62,162 nt of DNA from the NCBI RefSeq assembly GCF_002127655.1, contig NZ_NEHB01000011.1, forward strand, positions 33,631 through 95,792, in the 5' to 3' direction. Positions 1-11,072 of this stretch are shown here, piece after piece; the stretch's first letter is position 1; every line of letters begins with the position of its first letter. This stretch comes from Janthinobacterium sp. GW456P (GTDB lineage: Bacteria; Pseudomonadota; Gammaproteobacteria; Burkholderiales; Burkholderiaceae_D). The position numbers and the translations under genes are program-made. The notes under the pieces were generated by a model. The model was given only the letters and a program-made list of their open reading frames with translations, made no database searches and was not told where the DNA came from.

Positions 1-599
1 GTGCGCCAGCCTGGCGCGAAAGCTCGCATACTGACCATCCACGTGCGCCTGCGCGGCGGCGCGCTCCACGGCCGGGATCGCGTCCGGCGCCGCCAGCTTC
101 GGCGGCGTCAGGGTGTCGATGGCGGCGATCAGCGCGCGCGCGCGGGCCATCTGCAAGGCGGCGGCCACGGCGTCGCCGGCCGCCTTGTCGCGCTCGGCGT
201 CGGGTCCCCGGCTGTCGAGTTCGACGAGCAGCTGGCCCGCCTGCACGGCTTGCCCCTCGCGCACATGCAGGGCGCGCACGGCGGCCACGTCGACGGAGGC
301 GATGGTCTTGGTGTTACCGGATGGAATGATCTTGCCGCCCGCATGGACGATGATGTCGACTTTTCCGACAACGGCCCACAGCACGACGCAGCCGACGAGC
401 AGCATCAGCACCCTGGCAGTGAGGCGCAGCGAGGGCGACACGGGCCGCTCCTGCAGCGCCAGCGCGGCCGGCAGGAAGGCCGCCTCGTCCTCGCTGAGCA
501 CGGGGCCGCCAAGGCTGGCGCGGTTGTGCCAGCTGTGCCGCAGCACCTGGCCGTAGCGTTTGACTAACTCGCCATACGCGGCAAAACGGTGGCCGGCGC

Positions 600-603
<4 letters not shown>
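1..603 (-). CDS. HlyD-family type I secretion membrane fusion protein (partial)
   Basis: Periplasmic adaptor of a type I secretion system, linking the inner-membrane ABC exporter to a TolC-like outer-membrane channel. The first 201 codons are visible and the gene runs off the left edge. A cytoplasmic N-terminus of about 60 residues is followed by one membrane helix (about 63-81), a beta strand and a biotinyl/lipoyl-like half-motif (about 95-131, with VREGQAVQAGQLLVELD), and then the start of the coiled coil. Its ATG overlaps the exporter stop as ATGA, so the two are translationally coupled. The family call is secure, but the C-terminal half cannot be judged. Confidence 0.9.
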
Positions 604-2798
<2,195 letters not shown>

Positions 2799-2820
2799 CG
2801 GATCATGTCGAAAATCAATG

Positions 2821-2861
2821 GCGCAGCCGGGCCGGCACGTGCTAGGCCGGCCTGGCTGCGC
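2821..2861 (-). terminator. Strong GC-rich hairpin between RTX gene and exporter gene
   Basis: A near-perfect inverted repeat (left arm GCGCAGCCGGGCCGGC, right arm GGCCGGCCTGGCTGCGC) lies in the 90-nt gap between the RTX stop and the exporter start. There is no clean run of T after it on the minus strand. Inference: it is an attenuator or mRNA-processing/stability hairpin that keeps exporter expression below substrate expression, rather than a full terminator. Confidence 0.5.
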
Positions 2862-2888
2862 GGGGGGTGGAACTACGTGCTCAAGCGA

Positions 2889-5800
2889 TTAATGCGCTGC
2901 CGCCAGCTGGATCTGCGTCGACGGGTTGCCGTGGCCGGACCAGGGCGCCGATGCGGCGGCCGGCACGGCAAAGCCGGCCATCGCCTGCACCAGCCGCGCG
3001 GAATCGGCCTGCCAGCCGCCGAATCCGCCCTGGCTGGCGGCGCCAAATTGCTGCGCAGCACGCCAGTTCTGCGCCAGCGCCGGCGCCAGGATGGCGGCCG
3101 TGCCGGCCGGCAAGGTCAGCTGGCCGGCCGGCGGCGGCGTGAGACCCGCCATCGCCTGCACCAGGTTTTGCACGTTGCTGCCCAGCAGCACGCGGCCATC
3201 GGCCAGGCGGAATTCCTCGATGCGCACCGGCGTGTCGGCATACCAGTTATTGATGGTGATCTTGTCCGCGGTGCCGATGGTGCTCACTTCCAGATGCGCG
3301 CCCACCTGGCGGAACCACAGCTGCTCGGCGTTGACGCCCGCCAGGTAGGAAACAACGTCGTGGCTGCCTGCCTCCGCCACCTCGGCGATGATGTCGGCGC
3401 CGTCACCGCGGGCGAGGATATAGGTGTCGTCGCCCTGGCCACCGGCCAGGGTGTCGTCGCCCGCGCCGCCCTGGAAGACATCGTTGCCGAAGCCGCCGAA
3501 GAGGATGTTCTTGATCTCATTGCCGACGAGGACATCGTCGAACTTGCTGCCGAACAGCATGCTGAAATTGGCCAGCACGTCGGCGCCCGGACGCGCGGTC
3601 AGGGGGCCCCCAACGGGCGCGAAGACGGCCGTCACGCCTGTGCTGGCGCCGCTGTAATGGACCGAGTTGCCGGCGCCGGCGCCGTCGAGCACATTGCCGC
3701 CGGGGGTATCGACATAAAAGACGTTGCTGGTGTAGGCGCTGCCCGTTACCTTCAGGCCGGCAGCGGCGAGGCGCACGGATTCGACATTATCGGCCACCGT
3801 GTAATCGACGCTGGTGTAGACGGTATCCATGCCGCCATTGCCCCCTTCGACGATGAAGTCGCCGCCATGGTTGACGTAATACGTATCGTCGCCGCCCAGG
3901 CCCTGCAGCAGGTCGGCGCCGGCCGTGCCGTATATGACGTCGGCGTTCGCCGTGCCGGTGAAGGTTTGTCCCGTCGGCTGCGTGGGACCGTTGAAGTGCC
4001 AGGCCTTTGCCAGTGCAGGCGCCAGTGCGGCGGCCGTGGCGGCCGGCAGGGTCAGCTGCCCCAGTGGCGGCGGCGCGAGGTTCGCCATCGCCTGCACCAG
4101 CAGTTGCACGTCGGCGCCGCGCACGACGTGGCCGGCGGCCGTGCGGAATTCCTCGATATTCGGCGCGGCCCCGTTCCACGCGCGGATGGTGATCTTGTCC
4201 GTCGTGCCGATGGTGCTCACTTCCAGGTCATTGCCGACCTGGCGGAACCACAACTGGTCGATATTGACGCCGTCCACGAAGGCGATGGCGTCGTAATTGG
4301 CATCCGCGGAAGACTCGACAATGATGTCGGCGCCGTCGCCACGGGCAAAGACGTAGGTATCATCGCCCAGCCCGCCGACGAGCAGGTCGTCGCCTTTGCC
4401 GCCTTGCAAGATATCGTTGCCGAGGCCGCCGGACAGGGTATTGGCCAGTTCGTTACCGGACAGCACGTCATCGTAGGCGCTGCCGATGACGCTGGAGAAA
4501 TTGACCAGCACATCGCTGCCTGGGCGGGCCGCCACGCTGCCGCTGGCGGACGCGATCGTCGCGGTCGCGCCCGTCTTGGAAGCCGCATAGGTGGCTGAAT
4601 TATTGCTGCCGATGCCGCGCAGCAGATTACCCCCGCTCACATCCATATGGAAGAGTTTATCGTTGCCGCTGTTTGCCGTTACCGTCACGCCGGCGGCACT
4701 GATGTGTACCTCTTCGATATTGTCGGCCACCGTGTAATCGGCGCTGACATACACAGTGTCGCGTCCGCCGCCAGCCTGCTCGACGAGCTTGTCGCCACTA
4801 TGGTTGACGTAATAGATATCGTCGCCAGCCAGTCCGACCATCACGTCGGCACCCGCCGTCCCCTTGATGATGTCCGGGTTCGCCGTGCCGGTGAAGACAC
4901 CGTTGCCAGGCTGGTTCGGGCCTTCCGTGCGCCAGTTCTTCGCCCATGCCGGGGCCAGGATGGCGGCGACGTTGGGCGGCAGGGTCAGCTGGCCGGCCGG
5001 CGGCAGGGTCAAGGTCGCCATCGCCTGCACCAGGTTTTGCACGTCGCCGCCGAGCAGCACGCGGCCGTCGGCCGTGCGGAATTGCTCAATGCGCGGCGGC
5101 GATCCCGCGCTATACCAGCCATTGATGGTGATCTTGTCGGTCGTGCCGATGGTGCTCACTTCGAGGTTCGTGCCCACCTGGCGGAACCACAGCTGGTCGG
5201 CGCTGACGCCGGCCAGGAAAGATACGACATTGTGGCCGCTTCCCTCGGGCGACTCGATGATGGTATCGGCGCCGTCGCCACGGGCGAAGATGTAGGTATC
5301 GTCGCCCATCGCGCCGAACAGGACGTCGTCGCCTTTGCCGCCCTGCAAGGTGTCATTACCATAACCGCCGGCAAGCACATTCCTGAGTTCATTGCCGGTC
5401 AGCACATCATTGAACTTGCTGCCGATGATGCTGGCCACATTCCTCACCACGTCGGCACCAAGTCGTGCTGCCAGGGGGCCGTCGGCAGGCGCAAAGACAG
5501 CCGTCACGCCCGCGCTGGCGCCGCTGTAGTTGACTGCATTGCCCGTGCTGCCGCCATCAATCACGTGGCCGCCGGGGACGTCGACGTAAAAGATGTTATT
5601 GGTCGTGGCGCTGCCCGTTACCGTCAGGCCGGCGGCGGTCAGGTGCACGTTCTCGACGTTGTCGGCCACCTTGTAGTTGACGCTGGTGTACACGGTATCG
5701 CTGCCGCCGTTGGCCAGTTCGACGATCACGTCGCCACTGTCGTTGACGTAGTACGTGTCATCGCCGGCCAGACCTTCGAGCACGTCGGCGCCCGTGGTGC

Positions 5801-5936
5801 CCGTGAGGATATCGGCGCCGGACGTGCCGGTGAAGCGCTGCGGGGCCGCCAGGCTGTTCAGGTAGGCGTCGATGGGCGAAACGGTCGCCGCTTCGGCAGA
5901 TGGCGCGAAGGCGGAGGATTCAAAGTTCTTAGTCAT
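2889..5936 (-). CDS. Large three-module RTX-type (hemolysin-type calcium-binding) protein, probable T1SS substrate
   Basis: 1015 residues with no signal peptide, as expected for a type I secretion substrate. It is built from three near-identical modules of about 310 residues. Each opens with a GTxGADxLxGLxGDDxYYVN block, followed by a VADNVExVxLxAAG strand block, a YSGAS/FAP segment, RTX nonapeptides (GGxGNDxLQGGxGDDxLxGGxGDDTYIFARGDGADII), a QLWFRQVGxxLEVSTIGTxDKITI block, and a linker ending LVQAMAxLxxPPxGQLTLP. A degenerate LVQAMAGF remnant lies near the C-terminus. No catalytic domain is recognised. I chose the ATG at 5936 because AGGAAA lies 8 nt upstream; an upstream ATG at 6008 lacks a ribosome site. 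It could be an adhesin or a surface-layer/biofilm matrix protein, but its function is unknown. Confidence 0.85.
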   Translation of the reverse strand: MTKNFESSAFAPSAEAATVSPIDAYLNSLAAPQRFTGTSGADILTGTTGADVLEGLAGDDTYYVNDSGDVIVELANGGSDTVYTSVNYKVADNVENVHLTAAGLTVTGSATTNNIFYVDVPGGHVIDGGSTGNAVNYSGASAGVTAVFAPADGPLAARLGADVVRNVASIIGSKFNDVLTGNELRNVLAGGYGNDTLQGGKGDDVLFGAMGDDTYIFARGDGADTIIESPEGSGHNVVSFLAGVSADQLWFRQVGTNLEVSTIGTTDKITINGWYSAGSPPRIEQFRTADGRVLLGGDVQNLVQAMATLTLPPAGQLTLPPNVAAILAPAWAKNWRTEGPNQPGNGVFTGTANPDIIKGTAGADVMVGLAGDDIYYVNHSGDKLVEQAGGGRDTVYVSADYTVADNIEEVHISAAGVTVTANSGNDKLFHMDVSGGNLLRGIGSNNSATYAASKTGATATIASASGSVAARPGSDVLVNFSSVIGSAYDDVLSGNELANTLSGGLGNDILQGGKGDDLLVGGLGDDTYVFARGDGADIIVESSADANYDAIAFVDGVNIDQLWFRQVGNDLEVSTIGTTDKITIRAWNGAAPNIEEFRTAAGHVVRGADVQLLVQAMANLAPPPLGQLTLPAATAAALAPALAKAWHFNGPTQPTGQTFTGTANADVIYGTAGADLLQGLGGDDTYYVNHGGDFIVEGGNGGMDTVYTSVDYTVADNVESVRLAAAGLKVTGSAYTSNVFYVDTPGGNVLDGAGAGNSVHYSGASTGVTAVFAPVGGPLTARPGADVLANFSMLFGSKFDDVLVGNEIKNILFGGFGNDVFQGGAGDDTLAGGQGDDTYILARGDGADIIAEVAEAGSHDVVSYLAGVNAEQLWFRQVGAHLEVSTIGTADKITINNWYADTPVRIEEFRLADGRVLLGSNVQNLVQAMAGLTPPPAGQLTLPAGTAAILAPALAQNWRAAQQFGAASQGGFGGWQADSARLVQAMAGFAVPAAASAPWSGHGNPSTQIQLAAAH

Positions 5937-6170
5937 ATTGCAGTTTCCTGTCGTTAAACTTAAAAAATGACGAGTGGATATGTCGGCGCGAACCGGCATG
6001 GAAGACAAGGTCGTGCCGCGTCAAAAGGCAGGTTCAGCGTGCACATTGCTGTGACGGCCCAGGCAGGGAAGCACTGCCATTTGTCACGCAAATGTCATGA
6101 AAGGAAGGGCGTAGGGAAGGAATAGCCGTGGCCGCGCCGGGCGCCTTGCCGGTGCAGGGCCGAAAGGCGT

Positions 6171-6707
6171 CTAGGCCTCGAGGCCGTAGAACACGGCGAT
6201 CAGGATGGCGATGTTGTTGCAGGCGCGGGAAAAGGTCGTCGTCGCGTAGGCCACGGCCACAGTGGGCGCGCGGTAGCGCAGGTAGACAAAGCTGAACATG
6301 GCGCCTGAACCGAGCGCGACAATGGCGTGCAGCAAGCCGCCGCTGATGTAATGCACGATGGCCCACAGGATGGCGCCGATAAAAATACTCAGCTGCCGGC
6401 TGGCGCCCAGGCGCTTGAGGATTTCCAGCGGCAGTAGCTGGCCTAGAAACGTTTCCAGGATGGGAGAATAGATGACGACCCAGAACACCAGCAGCGGCAG
6501 CGACATTTCGCGCTTGAACTTGGACAGGCCCGTGTGCGCGCCCCAGTATTCGGGCGGCAGCAGCCATTTCGTGAGGAACAGGATGGCAAAGCACAGCATG
6601 CAGGTGAGCAAGCCCCAGCCGAGCCCGGCAAGGGCCAGCTGCAGCACGGGCGGCGCCGGCTTGTCGTCGTCCGGGCTGGATAGATCATGGCTGCTGCGCA
6701 CTTGCAT
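6171..6707 (-). CDS. CPBP-like multi-pass membrane protein (degenerate active site)
   Basis: 178 residues with about five membrane helices, resembling the CPBP/Abi intramembrane protease family. The family motifs are recognisable but altered. The EExxxR position reads SPILETFLGQ (one glutamate, no arginine), the second motif keeps a histidine in AILWAIVHYI, and the last motif reads FSRACNNIAI, with asparagines but no histidine. It may therefore be a non-proteolytic relative. I chose the ATG at 6707, with AGGA 7 nt upstream; an ATG ten codons earlier has no ribosome site. It stands alone on the minus strand. Confidence 0.65.
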   Translation of the reverse strand: MQVRSSHDLSSPDDDKPAPPVLQLALAGLGWGLLTCMLCFAILFLTKWLLPPEYWGAHTGLSKFKREMSLPLLVFWVVIYSPILETFLGQLLPLEILKRLGASRQLSIFIGAILWAIVHYISGGLLHAIVALGSGAMFSFVYLRYRAPTVAVAYATTTFSRACNNIAILIAVFYGLEA

Positions 6708-6801
6708 GAGTCGTCCTGGCGGTGATCCAGCGCTCATTGTAGCGCGGAATAGGACTATTGGCGCATCGCTGCCGGCGCGGCGCGCCGCCGTGCGATCGGG
6801 C

Positions 6802-8382
6802 TCAAGCCGCCAGGCGCAAAGGGCCGCTCGCCGGCGAAGCCAGTTTGAAGATGCCCACTTCCTGTTCCAGCTGCGCCGCCTGCTGCTGCAATTCGTGCGC
6901 GGCGGCGGCAGCCTGCTCGACCAGGGCCGCGTTTTGCTGGGTCACCCTGTCCATGTCGACGATGGCGCGGTTGACTTGCTCGATGCCCGCGCCCTGTTCC
7001 TGCGTGGCGTGGCTGATCTCGGCCATGATGCCCGTCACCCTGCCGATGCCGGCCACCACCTCATGCATGGTGGCGCCCGCCTGTTCGACGAGCACCGTGC
7101 CCGTGCCCACCTTGCTGACGGAATCGTCGATCAGGGCCTTGATTTCGCGTGCGGCGGCGCTCGAGCGCTGCGCCAGGTTGCGCACTTCCGTCGCCACCAC
7201 GGCGAAACCGCGTCCCTGCTCGCCCGCGCGCGCCGCTTCCACGGCCGCGTTCAGGGCCAGGATGTTCGTCTGGAAGGCGATGCTGTCGATCACGCCGATG
7301 ATGTCGACGATCTTGTTCGACGAGGCATTGATCAGTCCCATGGTGTGCACCACTTCGGCCACGGCCTTGCCGCCCTGCTCCGACACCTTCGACGCTTCGC
7401 GCGCCAGGCGGTTTGCCTGCTGGGCGTTGTCCGCATTCTGGCGCACGGTGGAAATCAGTTCTTCCATCGATGACGCCACTTCCTCGAGCGAACCGGCCTG
7501 CTGCTCCGTGCGCTGCGACAGATCGCGGTTGCCGGTAGCGATCTCGCTCGAGGCCGTGGCGATGCTTTCCGTACCGTGGCGCACCTTGCCGACGATGGCG
7601 GCCAGATTGTCGCGCATGGTCTTGATGGCGAACAATAAACTGCTGTCATCGCCGTGGCGCGTATGCACGTCGATGGCCAGTTCGCCCAGCGCGATGCGCC
7701 CGGCGATCGAGGCCGCATACGCCGGTTCGCCGCCCAGCTGGCGCAGCAGGCCGCGCGTGATGACGGTGGCGACCGCAATACAAATGAGCACGCTGAGCGC
7801 GGCCAGCACGCCGATCCAGCGTAGCGACTGGCCGTAGATGGCGCGCGCGGCCACGCTGGCCTGTTCCGATTCGCGCTGCACGTTTTTCAGGACGGCATCG
7901 ATATCGGCGACGATCTGGCGCCGCAGGGGGCTGCATTCCTCGACGAGGAAAGTGCCGTACTGCTCCATCTGTCCCGTGGCGCGGAACTGGCGCGGACGCT
8001 GCAATTCCTGCGCCATGGTTTTCAGGCCCGTGCTGACTTTCTCGAATTGCGCATCGCCAGCGAATTGCGGCGCCAGCTTGTCCAGCGCGTCCAGGTACAG
8101 CGCTTTCTGGGTGTCGAGGATGGCCAGCTCTTTTTCGGCGGCGGCCTGGTCATGGAAGATATAGGCGTTGCGGGCGGCCAGGCCCGTCTGGTCGAGCGCC
8201 TCGCGCGCCACGTACAGCGGTTCGAGTTTTTCCAGCTGCACTTTTTCTTGCGCGTCCATGGCGCCGGAGATGGCGCCGATGCGCAGCAGCGCGAAGGCGG
8301 CCAGCACCAGCATGAGCAAGACGAGCAGCCCGAAGCCTGCGCTCAGGCGCGCGCCTATCGTCAAACGATTGAATGACATCAT
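6802..8382 (-). CDS. Methyl-accepting chemotaxis protein
   Basis: 526-residue transmembrane chemoreceptor that controls CheA/CheY signalling. The first helix (about 12-33) is followed by a periplasmic four-helix-type sensing region to about 188, a second helix (about 190-208), a HAMP region, and the cytoplasmic coiled coil with the conserved hairpin tip ([21 protein letters not shown] and [24 protein letters not shown]). The C-terminus lacks the NWETF pentapeptide. The start is one of two adjacent ATGs (8382 or 8379), with AGGG about 11 nt upstream of the first. I looked upstream for a flagellar sigma-28 promoter and did not find a good one. The ligand is unknown. Confidence 0.92.
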   Translation of the reverse strand: MMSFNRLTIGARLSAGFGLLVLLMLVLAAFALLRIGAISGAMDAQEKVQLEKLEPLYVAREALDQTGLAARNAYIFHDQAAAEKELAILDTQKALYLDALDKLAPQFAGDAQFEKVSTGLKTMAQELQRPRQFRATGQMEQYGTFLVEECSPLRRQIVADIDAVLKNVQRESEQASVAARAIYGQSLRWIGVLAALSVLICIAVATVITRGLLRQLGGEPAYAASIAGRIALGELAIDVHTRHGDDSSLLFAIKTMRDNLAAIVGKVRHGTESIATASSEIATGNRDLSQRTEQQAGSLEEVASSMEELISTVRQNADNAQQANRLAREASKVSEQGGKAVAEVVHTMGLINASSNKIVDIIGVIDSIAFQTNILALNAAVEAARAGEQGRGFAVVATEVRNLAQRSSAAAREIKALIDDSVSKVGTGTVLVEQAGATMHEVVAGIGRVTGIMAEISHATQEQGAGIEQVNRAIVDMDRVTQQNAALVEQAAAAAHELQQQAAQLEQEVGIFKLASPASGPLRLAA

Positions 8383-8673
8383 TGTTGTTATTGCCCTGTA
8401 TAAAGTTGATTGTTGCCGGTTCCGCCAGGCAAGCCCCGCAAGGGCTCGCCAGACACCGGCGATCTGCTCGCCGTCATGTTGCCTTTCCCGCATGGCGCAG
8501 GATGGGTCTCTAACTGGCGTTTTTTGGGCAGTCAGCTTCTAATTTCGGGCAATGTAGTTGCGCGGGTAACACCTCGCGCAATGCAACAGCACACTGAATT
8601 ATAAGCGAACAGCGTTATGGATGATTCCACGCGCTCGCTTTTAGTGCTTTGATGCAAGTCAAGGAGCGCAGTG

Positions 8674-9108
8674 TCAGCCCGCGCCCGGAGTGTCGATGAC
8701 GGCCATGGTGATGCGCGAGATGCAGCACAGTTTGCCGTCATCGTCGCTGATGCGGATTTCCCAGACCTGGCTGCTGCGGCCCCGGTGAATGGGCGTGGCG
8801 CGCCCCGTCACATGGCCGCCGCGCACGCCCCGCACGTGGTTGGCATTGATTTCCTGGCCCACGCTCACTTGCCGGCGGCTGTCCAGGCAGGCATTCGCGG
8901 CCATGCTGCCCAGGGTTTCGGCCAGCAGGACGGACGCGCCGCCATGCAGCAGTTTAAAAGGCTGCATGGTGCGGTGGTCCACGGGCATGGTCGCCTCGAT
9001 CCAGTCGGGGCCGAAAGCTGTAAATTCGATGCCCAGGTGGCGCATGGCCGTGCCCTCGCTGGCGGCGTTGAGGGTGGCCAGGTCGAGCGGTGCGTGCCAG
9101 ATTTCCAT
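8674..9108 (-). CDS. Hotdog-fold acyl-CoA thioesterase (PaaI/YbdB type)
   Basis: 144 residues forming a single hotdog domain, expected to hydrolyse acyl- or aroyl-CoA thioesters in the cytoplasm. The family signature LLHGGASVLLAETLGS is present, with H55-G-G and the presumed catalytic glutamate E64. Downstream strands carry GQEINANHVR and GRSSQVWEIRI, as in ComA2/YbdB/MenI-like enzymes. AAGGGG lies 6 nt before the ATG. There is no pathway gene next to it, so the substrate cannot be assigned. Confidence 0.88.
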   Translation of the reverse strand: MEIWHAPLDLATLNAASEGTAMRHLGIEFTAFGPDWIEATMPVDHRTMQPFKLLHGGASVLLAETLGSMAANACLDSRRQVSVGQEINANHVRGVRGGHVTGRATPIHRGRSSQVWEIRISDDDGKLCCISRITMAVIDTPGAG

Positions 9109-9250
9109 TGTTACCCCTTCAGTGATGAAATAAAGCCATTGTAGGATAGAGCGCTAGCGCGCGCCGCTTCATCTTTCCTTCACCGTGGCACGGGATGGCG
9201 GGGGCATTAACTGGTTATAATTGCCCCATTCTTTCAAAACGAGGTTGTGT

Positions 9251-10150
9251 ATGAAGTGGGCCTTGCTGGGCATTTTTGTGTTTTCTGTTTTACATATTCA
9301 TTTTCGGGGCAAGGTGCGCCTGCCGTTTCGCCGCCAGATCTTCGATCACTCCTCGTTCATGGCGCCGCTGAACCTGTTCATGCACACCTTTTCCAGGGTG
9401 CCTGCCACGCCGTATTTAGCCGTAGAGCAATTTCCGGAACTGGCGCCGCTGCAGCAGAACTGGCAAATCATCCGCGATGAAGCGCTGCGCATGCAGGAAA
9501 TGAAAAAGATCAAGGCCGCTGAAAAGAACAATGACGTGGGCTTCAATTCCTTCTTCAAGTATGGCTGGAAGCGTTTCTACCTGAAATGGTATGACGCGAA
9601 CCACCCGTCGGCACAGCAGATGTGCCCGCAAACCTATGCGCTGCTGCAATCGATTCCGTCGATCAAGGCGGCCATGTTCGCGGAACTGCCGCAAGGCGGC
9701 AAGCTCAACCCGCACCGCGACCCGTTCGCCGGTTCGCTGCGCTACCACCTGGGTTTGCAGACGCCGAACGACGACCGCTGCTTCATCGACGTCGATGGCG
9801 AGCGCCACAGCTGGCGCGACGGCCAGGCCGTGATGTTTGATGAAACGTATATCCACTGGGCCCGCAACGATGCCGACAGCGACCGTATCATCCTGTTCTG
9901 CGACATCGAGCGGCCGATGCGCTACCGCTGGGCACAAGGCCTGAACCGCTGGCTGGGCCGCACCCTGATGACGGCCGCCGCCTCGCCCAACGAGCTGGGC
10001 GACCAGGTGGGCGGCGTGAGTAAATTGTTCCAGATTTCCTGGACCATGGGCCAGTACCGCCGCCGCTTCAAGGCGTGGAACAAGACGGCGTACCAGGTCA
10101 CCCGCGTGGCGCTGGTGGTCGGCATCATCGCGCTGATCTATTTTATTTAA
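9251..10150 (+). CDS. lpxO: Aspartyl/asparaginyl beta-hydroxylase family, probable lipid A hydroxylase LpxO
   Basis: 299 residues. Fe(II)/2-oxoglutarate-dependent dioxygenase that in Salmonella-type LpxO hydroxylates the secondary acyl chain of lipid A. The N-terminal helix (about 1-17) and the following FRGKVRLPFRRQIFDHS are LpxO-like. The catalytic domain shows NPHRDPF with H155 and D157, H202 in YIHWARND, and R212. A C-terminal helix (about 282-299) tethers the protein. I chose the ATG at 9251, with GAGG 7 nt upstream. A strong terminator follows. General beta-hydroxylase activity on another envelope substrate is the alternative. Confidence 0.8.
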   Translation: MKWALLGIFVFSVLHIHFRGKVRLPFRRQIFDHSSFMAPLNLFMHTFSRVPATPYLAVEQFPELAPLQQNWQIIRDEALRMQEMKKIKAAEKNNDVGFNSFFKYGWKRFYLKWYDANHPSAQQMCPQTYALLQSIPSIKAAMFAELPQGGKLNPHRDPFAGSLRYHLGLQTPNDDRCFIDVDGERHSWRDGQAVMFDETYIHWARNDADSDRIILFCDIERPMRYRWAQGLNRWLGRTLMTAAASPNELGDQVGGVSKLFQISWTMGQYRRRFKAWNKTAYQVTRVALVVGIIALIYFI

Positions 10151-10172
10151 GCGCCTGCTTGCACCGCATTGG

Positions 10173-10198
10173 AAAACCGCCTTCGGGCGGTTTTTTTT
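10173..10198 (+). terminator. Rho-independent terminator after lpxO
   Basis: The stem AAAACCGCC/GGCGGTTTT closes a CTTCGGG-type loop and is followed by a run of eight T. It is placed 22 nt after the lpxO stop. Confidence 0.92.
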
Positions 10199-10234
10199 AT
10201 AATGCGATGCCACTGACCAGGAGAATGTTGAAAA

Positions 10235-10633
10235 ATGACTGAACGCGACCGCCAGTACGACATCCAGATCGGCGACGACGCCTGGATCGAATTCATCGAT
10301 CTTGACGGCCGTTATGACCAGGCCGTCGATATCGATGCCTTGCTGGGGGAGCTGTGGCCGTTGATCTGCCGGCTGGAAACGCATTGCGTGGCCGGCTGTT
10401 GCGGCATGGATGCCTACGACTTCACACCCGAAGCCATAGCTACGGCCTTGCTGGAACTGGATCGCGCACAATTGCATGCCGCCTGCGCAGCGGCCAAGGA
10501 AGCCGTGACGGCCGCCGCCAGCGATGTATTGCTGAGTAGCACGATGAATCACTACGCGGATAAACGCGTATTCTTGCAGTTGCTCGGGCATCTCGACGCC
10601 TGCATCGTCGCACAGGATCGCGCAGGGGCTTGA
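10235..10633 (+). CDS. Small uncharacterised cytoplasmic protein with a CCGMDAYDF motif
   Basis: 132 residues, acidic, with no signal peptide or membrane segment. The most distinctive stretch is ETHCVAGCCGMDAYDFTPE, which contains three cysteines. From memory it resembles the DUF6331-type family, but I am not certain. AGGAG lies about 12 nt before the ATG. It sits between the lpxO terminator and the ferredoxin gene, and nothing suggests shared function. No function is assigned. Confidence 0.7.
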   Translation: MTERDRQYDIQIGDDAWIEFIDLDGRYDQAVDIDALLGELWPLICRLETHCVAGCCGMDAYDFTPEAIATALLELDRAQLHAACAAAKEAVTAAASDVLLSSTMNHYADKRVFLQLLGHLDACIVAQDRAGA

Positions 10634-10694
10634 CCTTGCCAAGGCGGGAAGGTCCAAGGTGACGGTATTGCAAGATCACCGAGGAGTATCCCGC

Positions 10695-11027
10695 ATGCCC
10701 AAAATCACCGTCCTGCCCCATCCCGAGCTGGCTCCCGACGGCGCCGTCTTCGACGCGCCCGAGAAGATGAGCATCTGCGACGCTCTGCTGCTCAACAAAA
10801 TCGACATCGAACACGCGTGCGGCCAGGTGGGCGCCTGTTCCACCTGCCACGTGGTCGTGGTACGGGGCTTCGACTCGCTCAATGCACTGGGCGACAATGA
10901 AGAAGACATGCTCGACCAGGCCTGGGGCTTGCAGCCCCACTCGCGCCTGTCCTGCCAGGCGCGCCTGGCCCAGGAAGACCTGACGGTGGAGCTGCCCCGG
11001 TACACGCTCAACCACGCCAAGGAATAG
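10695..11027 (+). CDS. fdx: [2Fe-2S] ferredoxin, ISC type
   Basis: 110-residue adrenodoxin-like ferredoxin of the kind that supplies electrons to iron-sulfur cluster assembly. Cluster ligands C42, C48, C51 and C87 lie in ACGQVGACSTCH and RLSCQARL, and the EEDMLDQAWGLQPHSRLS stretch is diagnostic of Fdx. I chose the ATG at 10695, with GAGGAG 8 nt upstream. No iscRSUA or hscBA genes are nearby, so it is separated from the usual isc operon or is a second copy. Confidence 0.88.
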   Translation: MPKITVLPHPELAPDGAVFDAPEKMSICDALLLNKIDIEHACGQVGACSTCHVVVVRGFDSLNALGDNEEDMLDQAWGLQPHSRLSCQARLAQEDLTVELPRYTLNHAKE

Positions 11028-11072
11028 TCCCCGGCGCGGCTGCCCGGCTGCCCTACGGGTTTACCACGTGAT

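Noticed and set aside
8383..8673. Sigma-28 promoter for the chemotaxis receptor
   Set aside because: No TAAA-N15-GCCGATAA-like pair was found on the minus strand of the 290-bp upstream region.
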